11,187 bases of DNA from Bacteriovoracaceae bacterium UBA7317 (GTDB taxonomy: Bacteria; Bdellovibrionota; Bacteriovoracia; Bacteriovoracales; Bacteriovoracaceae): the NCBI GenBank assembly GCA_002474345.1, contig DKQD01000002.1, positions 1 through 11,187 of the forward strand, given 5' to 3'. Below the pieces are notes generated by a model. It was not told the origin of the DNA, searched no databases, and saw only the letters and a list, made by a program, of their open reading frames with translations. The stretch's first letter is position 1. Each line of letters opens with the position of its first letter. The position numbers and the translations under genes are program-made. This document shows, one piece after another, positions 6,730 through 11,187 of this stretch.

Positions 6730-7655
6730 ATGAGTTTAGAAAAAGAAATAAAATTATCAGTATTACAAACATATGAGACTTTTGAAGACTTATTGTTAAA
6801 TTTATTTGGAGCTTCGAGAAGAGAAATTAAGAAGTTCATTTTAAATAAGAAAGTTCTAAAAAAAAAATCATTGCTAAATCAGAAGTAAGTCTTCCCATTG
6901 ATATTGTAAATAGAAAAATGATTTACCCCATCTATGAGGGACCAAAGATCGATGTTCTTTATGAAGACTCTAATTGTATTATTCTGAATAAATCGCCAAG
7001 TACCCATTCTCATCCATTGAAGTATAACGAAAAAGATAATTGCCTAAGTTTTTTAAGAGAAAATAATTACTTCGAAGCTTTAAAAGTAAATGAATATAAT
7101 ATGGATAGAGGTTTATTGTATCGTCTTGATTATGGAACATCAGGCGTTTTGATTTTGGTTAAAAAGGAAAAGGATTACTTATGGTTAAGAGAAAAATTTA
7201 ATAATTTAGTTAAAGAAAAATCTTACTTATCTATTGTGGAAGGAAATTTTAAAGGTGAGGGTGAATATAACTCTTTCCTGCGTCCTTCATTAAAGCATGG
7301 AAAAAAAATGGTTGTTTCTGATCACAAAGAAAGAAAATTCATTAAAGAAACTATGGAAGGTAAGATATTGATAAAGAAAATTCATTATAACTCTGAAAAA
7401 AACTGTTCACTTCTAATGGTAAAGTTGAAAACAGGTCTTAGGCATCAAATAAGAGCTCAGTTATCTTATTTAGGTTATCCTATCCTAGGAGATGAATTGT
7501 ATGGAGGAAGTTCTTCATTAAGAATTTTTTTGCATGCCTTTTATTATGAAATTCCTTTAAAAGAAGGGGTGATTATAAAAGGAAAAGCTAGAAATGCTTA
7601 TTTATTTGATAAGTTCTTTAACCTTGACCGTTTTTTTGAAGTGATTAAGGATTAG
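6730..7655 (+). CDS. RluA-family pseudouridine synthase, frame broken at an A10 tract
   Basis: RluA-family enzymes convert uridine to pseudouridine in rRNA or tRNA. The catalytic domain lies in the frame of an ATG at 6918. It holds DRGLLYRLDYGTSGVLIL, with the catalytic Asp encoded at 7128-7130, and later GLRHQIRAQLSYLGYPILGD and LYGG. The 52-codon frame from ATG 6730 gives an S4-like RNA-binding start, with TFEDLLLNLFGASRREIKKF then ILNKKVL. It runs into a run of ten A (6858-6867) and stops at 6886. Shifting by -1 there (equivalent to eleven A) joins both frames into one 308-residue protein of normal family layout. The ATG at 6918 has no ribosome site, so 6730 is the likelier start. Either slippage restores the product, or this is a mutation or sequencing error. 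Target specificity cannot be told. Confidence 0.85.
6858..6867 (+). other. Homopolymer A10 tract, frame-break and slippage site
   Basis: Ten consecutive A follow a T at 6857. In the 6730 frame the codons are CTA AAA AAA AAA TCA; the continuing frame needs ATC at 6867-6869. Runs of nine or more A are known sites of RNA polymerase slippage and of length variation at replication. The run marks the exact point where the S4-like part and the catalytic part of the RluA gene lose register. Confidence 0.8.
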
Positions 7656-8096
7656 CCTTTTATTTTTCATTGTTGTGAATTTAACTAAATCGTCTCCGAA
7701 AATAGCTGCTTTAATAATAATCTTTTCTGAATTAACGATAAAACGTGCTAAGGTAACATTTTCTAATGTATCGACAGGAGAACTTTTCGCCGTAAAAATA
7801 ATATCATTAGCTAGTTCTCTATAAAGGTATGCCTGAAAGTTTTTTTGATTCTTTAAACTTTTAAGAGACTTCTCTATTTCAATTGTTAGAATATTTTTTT
7901 CACAAGAGGTTGACCAATTTTTTGGGACTCGACGTTTTAAGTTTACAAGGACAGCTCTGCAAGAGGTTGCTTTCAGAATCTCTGCTTTTTCAGATAAATT
8001 AATTATTTTTTTTTCTTCCAATTGATGAATTAGAAGATATGTAAGGAGGAAGGCGATAGGCAAAATAGGTTTTTTAATTAATTTGTTTATAAACAT
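7602..8096 (-). CDS. Membrane-anchored protein of unknown function
   Basis: I do not recognise this 164-residue basic protein. After a short Lys-containing N-terminus there is one hydrophobic helix (about 11-25, PILPIAFLLTYLLI), then a soluble domain. By the positive-inside rule that domain would lie in the periplasm. It has two cysteines (46 and 65) that could form a disulfide, and alternating strands and helices. The start is the only ATG near the N-terminus; no clear ribosome site precedes it, but a CATAAT lies a few bases upstream, so a leaderless transcript is conceivable. Its 3' end overlaps the convergent RluA gene by 54 bases. Composition looks coding rather than shadow-like; the region 7656-8096 has no other gene. 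No function is proposed. Confidence 0.68.
   Translation of the reverse strand: MFINKLIKKPILPIAFLLTYLLIHQLEEKKIINLSEKAEILKATSCRAVLVNLKRRVPKNWSTSCEKNILTIEIEKSLKSLKNQKNFQAYLYRELANDIIFTAKSSPVDTLENVTLARFIVNSEKIIIKAAIFGDDLVKFTTMKNKRLILNHFKKTVKVKELIK
8084..8095. repeat. Perfect 12-base palindrome at a start codon
   Basis: TGTTTATAAACA is fully self-complementary and overlaps the start of the minus-strand gene (start codon 8094-8096). It lies about 100 bases upstream of the WYL regulator. It could be an operator, but AT-rich palindromes of this size also arise by chance. Confidence 0.3.
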
Positions 8097-8196
8097 AGAT
8101 TTATTATGGCAGGTCGTAATAGAAAAATCACTAAAGTAAGAAAAAAAAATAGCCGACAGATTTAGTCAGAGTGTCCATCAGAAAGGTAAGGTCTAA

Positions 8197-9159
8197 ATGT
8201 TAGAAAATTTCTCATATGAAAAGTCTTTTTGGAAAGTTTTAACTTACTTGGATAATCTTGAGGAAGAAATTACAGTAGAGGATTTGGCGATTCTTTTAGG
8301 CATAGAAAAGGATTTAGTTTTTCGAGGGATTCAATTCTTTGAAAGGTTTAATATTGAATATAAGTGTGTAAGAAGAGGGTCAAAAACTATTATTTACCCA
8401 TTCCCAAGTCAAATTAATATGTCTATATCCCTCTCTTTGACTGAATGGCTATCATTGGAAAATTACCTACCTAAAAATGGATTTGAAAGTTCAAACTTTA
8501 CAGTAAATAAGAGTAATGGAAGCCATAAAAATATTCAAAAAAACTTTTTTGAAATACTTAATTTTGAAAAAAAGAAAGAAAAGTTGATTAGTAAAATCAG
8601 GTCTGATTGTAAAGAACACTATGAAGTCATTAGCTCCATTGAAAAGGCCCTTAGAGATGGTTCTTGGGTAAATGTTGAGCTTCTTAATTCAAATAAAGAA
8701 GAAATTTTTCCAAGAAGCTTGAGCTATGTTGATGGAAATCTTCACTTTATAGGTGAAGAGAAAAAAGATAGATGTCTTGTTTATGTAAACACAAAGGAAA
8801 TTCAATCAATTAATTTAATTTGTGGAGAAGATTATAAAAAGAACTTCTCCCTGAAAGAGGTTAATGACTTTATAAACTCACTTAGGCACATGGGGGGTAA
8901 AGAGTTAAGAGTTGTTTTAAAGTTTTATACTAATGACGTGAACTTAACTCCCCCAATAAACTTTTACGATCAGCCTTACGTTACCTACTCATCTGATGGA
9001 AGCTTGATTTGGTCTGCTTCCTTGGAGCTGGGGAATGATTTATTTGAGTGGCTATTAAAAAATGATAATCAAGTAGAAATTATCGATCCGTTTTTTTTAA
9101 GAAAAGAACTTGATGATTACAAAAACCATAAACTGAAAGATAGCAAAAAAGCATCTTAA
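8197..9159 (+). CDS. WYL/WCX-domain transcription regulator
   Basis: This 320-residue protein has the layout of WYL regulators: an N-terminal helix-turn-helix (about 25-55, with ITVEDLAILLGIEKDLVFRG), a linker, a WYL-type beta domain and a WCX tail. The linker (about 85-140) is rich in Asn, Ser and Lys. The WYL region (about 146-208) shows SSIEKALRDGSWVNVELL, then PRSLSYVDGNLHFIGEE and VNTKEIQSINLI. The motif itself is changed to LHF. The WCX-like part (about 236-308) ends EWLLKNDNQVEIIDPFFLRKEL. WYL proteins sense ligands, including nucleic acid or nucleotides, and act as activators or repressors; the ligand here is unknown. A TAA stop abuts the ATG in the same frame, and AAGG (8188-8191) is 5 bases upstream. 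It is a single-gene unit ending at a hairpin. Confidence 0.83.
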   Translation: MLENFSYEKSFWKVLTYLDNLEEEITVEDLAILLGIEKDLVFRGIQFFERFNIEYKCVRRGSKTIIYPFPSQINMSISLSLTEWLSLENYLPKNGFESSNFTVNKSNGSHKNIQKNFFEILNFEKKKEKLISKIRSDCKEHYEVISSIEKALRDGSWVNVELLNSNKEEIFPRSLSYVDGNLHFIGEEKKDRCLVYVNTKEIQSINLICGEDYKKNFSLKEVNDFINSLRHMGGKELRVVLKFYTNDVNLTPPINFYDQPYVTYSSDGSLIWSASLELGNDLFEWLLKNDNQVEIIDPFFLRKELDDYKNHKLKDSKKAS

Positions 9160-9205
9160 AAATTAAATAATTCCTTCAATGCTTTTCATGATGACCTGTA
9201 ATTAT

Positions 9206-9226
9206 GAAGGCCAGGGGCTGGCCTTC
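9206..9226. terminator. Hairpin between convergent genes, probable bidirectional terminator
   Basis: Bases 9206-9214 and 9218-9226 form a perfect 9-base stem (GAAGGCCAG/CTGGCCTTC) with a GGG loop, 46 bases after the WYL gene stop and 22 bases before the 3' end of the convergent PhaR-like gene. Neither flank has a strong T run, so termination may be partial. Position and perfect symmetry make a shared terminator the best reading. Confidence 0.6.
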
Positions 9227-9248
9227 TCTAAAAGAAATATTTTCAAGA

Positions 9249-9623
9249 TTATTGTACGAGTGGAGCTTCTGATTGTGACTGAGAGGAAAGGAAGTTTGTT
9301 TCGCTTATTTCCTCTGATTCACTAGTTCCTTCAAGTTCTTTAATATAACCAGTAAAAGTACCTTCTTTTGATCTAATAATTTTGTTTAAGAATGCCGTGT
9401 CGCCCTCTGCTCCAGCTTTCTTCTCTTTTTCATGAAGAACTTGCATAAGAGTTTTATATGTAATTTCAGTATTCGTCTTTTTTTCGATGACCTCTACATC
9501 AGAGCCTTCTTTAATAATTTGCGCAAGCTCGTGAAGTGTAACATAACAACTACCCTGAGTGTCATAAAGTTTCCTGTTAGAGTACCTCTTAATGATTCTA
9601 GTCTGAGTGCTTTGTGTGTCCAT
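9249..9623 (-). CDS. PhaR-like polyhydroxyalkanoate synthesis regulator, DNA-binding domain
   Basis: PhaR proteins bind DNA and polyhydroxyalkanoate granules and repress phasin genes. The N-terminal half matches the PHB accumulation regulator domain: RIIKRYSNRKLYDTQGSCYV, then TLHELAQIIKEGSDVEV and TNTEITYKTLMQVL (about residues 9-63). The rest is a Ser/Glu/Gln-rich tail. At 124 residues it is shorter than typical PhaR (about 180). I prefer the ATG at 9621-9623. An in-frame GTG nine bases upstream (9630-9632) would add three residues but lies only 2 bases from the AAGGGGA ribosome site; the ATG is about 10 bases from it. No PHA synthase or phasin gene is in the window. Proteins with only this domain are widespread in delta-type proteobacteria and may regulate something else. 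Confidence 0.82.
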   Translation of the reverse strand: MDTQSTQTRIIKRYSNRKLYDTQGSCYVTLHELAQIIKEGSDVEVIEKKTNTEITYKTLMQVLHEKEKKAGAEGDTAFLNKIIRSKEGTFTGYIKELEGTSESEEISETNFLSSQSQSEAPLVQ

Positions 9624-9810
9624 ATGTCTCACTTCCCCTTAAAAGATTTGTAATTTTCCTAGAGGTATTAATGACATAATTGGATTGAGTAATGCAAGAG
9701 GAAAGGTCAATAATACTGCCTTTATATTTGTTTTTTCTTTTTTTTTAATATTTTGCAAGATTAATTTGGTTGTGCGGCTAAAGGTACTTTTCGTCAAAAT
9801 GAATGTATTT

Positions 9811-10881
9811 TTATTCCATTAATTGGGTCTGAGTTTTTACCGACGCAGCATGGATGATTTGGAAAATTTCATCAACATAATCTTCGGGAAGGTTGATTTC
9901 ATTTCCCCAAAGGACTCTTTGATCAATTAATTGATCCAATCTGCTTTTTTGAAGAGCAGTAATATTTTTTTTAACTTTTTCTTTACCTATATCATGAACA
10001 ATATTCATTCTAACCTTGAGGATGTCCAAGAGCTCTTTGTCTAAGGCATCAATTTTAGAGCGTAGTGAGCTTAATTTGTCACCAAAGCATTGGTCGTTGG
10101 TAAATTCTTTTCTGTAGTGAAGCATTTGGAGAATCTCTTCCAAATGTTTTGGTGTGACTTGCTGTTTGCGATCACTTAAAGCGCTATCTGGGTCAGGATG
10201 GGTCTCAATCATTAACCCTTCCATGGCCATATCAAAAGCTTTTTGGCCAATATCAAGTATTTTGCCTCTATCTCCTGTGATATGACTCGGATCGCAAATT
10301 AAAGGAAGTCCTGGTACTTTTTGTCTGATTTCAATGGGAATTTTCCAGTAAGGCTCATTTCTGTATTGGGATGGCCTTGCCGTAGAAAAACCCCTATGAA
10401 TGCCTACTAATTTAGTGATTCCCTTATTTAAAAACCTTTCAATTGCCCCCACCCATAGTGAAAGGTCCGCATTGATTGGATTCTTTATCATGACAGGAGT
10501 ATCTTTTCCTTCAAGAGAATCAGCTATGTTTTGTATAAGAAAAGGGTTTACAGTTGTGCGTGCGCCGACCCAAAGGATATCCACATCGTGATCGAGGCAA
10601 GCTTTTACGTGATCAGGGTTGGCCACCTCAGTGCAAGTAAGAAGCCCGGTTTCTTTTTTCACCTTCTGAAGCCATTTAAGACCCTTTATGCCAATCCCTT
10701 CAAAAGTATTTGGTCTGGTTCTAGGCTTCCATATACCGGCCCTAAAAACCTTTACCTTATTAATTTTTTTGACAGAGTGTGCAGTGGATAACACTTGTGC
10801 TTCAGTTTCAGCGCTACAAGGTCCAGCGATGACAAGGTAATCGTTAAATGGTAGCCATTGACTGATAGGTGTTATTTTCAC
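9811..10881 (-). CDS. Bifunctional DAHP synthase / chorismate mutase (AroQ type)
   Basis: The enzyme condenses phosphoenolpyruvate and erythrose 4-phosphate to DAHP, the first shikimate step, and converts chorismate to prephenate. The DAHP synthase barrel (about 1-260) shows GPCSAE (Cys22), FRAGIWKPRTRPNTFEG, VGARTTVNPF, IHRGFS, DPSH (His200), IETH (Glu226) and ALSD (Asp237). The Cys, His, Glu and Asp are the expected metal ligands. The mutase domain (about 268-351) shows LRSKIDALDKELLDIL and RMNIVHDIGKEK. Arg274, Arg291, Lys302, Arg314 and Gln351 align with Arg11, Arg28, Lys39, Arg51 and Gln88 of the E. coli domain. The mutase is C-terminal, as in Porphyromonas, not N-terminal as in Bacillus. 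Start is GTG with GAAGGA 9 bases upstream; an in-frame TAA lies just before it. The fused mutase probably gives feedback control by prephenate. Confidence 0.95.
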   Translation of the reverse strand: MKITPISQWLPFNDYLVIAGPCSAETEAQVLSTAHSVKKINKVKVFRAGIWKPRTRPNTFEGIGIKGLKWLQKVKKETGLLTCTEVANPDHVKACLDHDVDILWVGARTTVNPFLIQNIADSLEGKDTPVMIKNPINADLSLWVGAIERFLNKGITKLVGIHRGFSTARPSQYRNEPYWKIPIEIRQKVPGLPLICDPSHITGDRGKILDIGQKAFDMAMEGLMIETHPDPDSALSDRKQQVTPKHLEEILQMLHYRKEFTNDQCFGDKLSSLRSKIDALDKELLDILKVRMNIVHDIGKEKVKKNITALQKSRLDQLIDQRVLWGNEINLPEDYVDEIFQIIHAASVKTQTQLME

Positions 10882-10911
10882 GTATTAATTTCCTTCAACT
10901 AGTCGCGTTCA

Positions 10912-10940
10912 TTTATAAAGGATTCATAGCGTCTTGAGAA
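10912..10940 (-). promoter_or_regulatory. Possible promoter of the DAHP synthase gene
   Basis: On the minus strand TTCTCA (10940-10935) and TATAAA (10917-10912) are 17 bases apart, about 30 bases before the GTG start. The -10 is good and the -35 weak. It lies in the 90-base region shared with the divergent gene at 10972. Confidence 0.35.
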
Positions 10941-10971
10941 GGGTTAAAAAGAGAATAGGTTGAAAGTTTAT

Positions 10972-11187
10972 ATGAAATATTTAAAGTCTCTCTCTGAAAA
11001 GTTCACAAAAAGGGTAATGGCTTGTCCTTCGTGTCAAAGGAAGATACGTATTCCAGTAAGGCCAGGAAAAACCTTGAGGGTAACCTGTCCAAGTTGCCTT
11101 TGTATGTTTGATGTTTCTTTTAAAAATAAGTTTTTCTCAGGAAGCCAACAAAGTTTATTTATAGGTAAAATCAAACAAAAATTATTG
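10972..11187 (+). CDS. Zinc-ribbon protein of unknown function, 5' part
   Basis: The first 72 codons of a gene that runs off the window. A Lys-rich start leads to two CPSC knuckles: MACPSCQRKIRIPV and, after the second half of the loop, VTCPSCLCMF. Together they give CxxC-x(15)-CxxC, a typical zinc ribbon. RIPV...GKTLRVTCP matches the small ribbon often found at the N-terminus of otherwise unrelated bacterial proteins, so the function depends on the missing part. The start is not certain: a TTG at 10960 is in frame, and neither has a strong ribosome site. It is divergent from the DAHP synthase gene. Confidence 0.7.
   Translation, partial: MKYLKSLSEKFTKRVMACPSCQRKIRIPVRPGKTLRVTCPSCLCMFDVSFKNKFFSGSQQSLFIGKIKQKLL

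Noticed and set aside
8039..8049. Consensus-like ribosome site TAAGGAGGA on the + strand
   Set aside because: No start codon at a usable distance and it lies within the minus-strand gene; coincidence.
8106..8165. 19-codon basic frame listed as a gene
   Set aside because: No ribosome site and too short to support; kept only as a low-interest observation.
9711..9770. Long T-rich tract on the + strand preceded by an AAAGG/CCTTT inverted repeat, resembling a terminator
   Set aside because: No + strand gene ends here; on the minus strand it reads as A-rich, which does not terminate. More likely an AT-rich spacer or curved DNA upstream of the PhaR-like gene.
1..11187. CRISPR arrays, insertion sequences, tRNA or rRNA genes, toxin-antitoxin or defence genes
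   Set aside because: None seen: no spaced direct repeats, no transposase motifs, no cloverleaf-like segment; the gene content is housekeeping, motility and regulation.

Overview
The window (about 11.2 kb, AT-rich, dense genes, short spacers) reads as an ordinary chromosomal stretch of a Gram-negative bacterium. The ribosomal/replication cluster with a DUF2232 membrane protein between bS18 and bL9, a PomAB-like stator pair with a Cys-rich MotB N-terminus, a PhaR-type regulator and a Bacteroidetes-style DAHP synthase/chorismate mutase fusion fit a Bdellovibrionota member, perhaps a Bacteriovorax/Halobacteriovorax relative. That placement is inference from gene content and base composition only.

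Layout. Bases 1-4499 (+) are a co-directional run: 3' end of rpsR, DUF2232 protein, rplI, dnaB and a pabB-like gene. Spacers are short, the DUF2232 and rplI genes overlap by 4 bases, and a strong RNA hairpin covers the region just before the dnaB start. Bases 4500-6703 (+) hold a tandem promoter region, an 83-residue protein of unknown function, and motA-motB for a flagellar stator. Bases 6730-7655 (+) encode an RluA-family pseudouridine synthase whose S4-like N-terminus and catalytic domain lie in different frames joined at a run of ten A. A membrane-anchored protein of unknown function (7602-8096, -) converges on it with a 54-base overlap. Next come a WYL/WCX transcription regulator (8197-9159, +), a perfect hairpin at the convergence point, a PhaR-like DNA-binding protein (9249-9623, -), the DAHP synthase/chorismate mutase (9811-10881, -) and the start of a zinc-ribbon protein (10972-end, +).

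Functional themes are translation and replication (bS18, bL9, DnaB), entry to aromatic and folate synthesis (DAHP synthase/chorismate mutase makes chorismate precursor and prephenate; the PabB-like enzyme uses chorismate), motility (MotAB), RNA modification (RluA) and regulation (WYL, PhaR). I see no rRNA, tRNA, CRISPR array, insertion sequence or defence system, and no gene-free stretch above 300 bases. The most notable anomaly is the A10 frame break in the RluA gene; the next is the hairpin over the dnaB start region.
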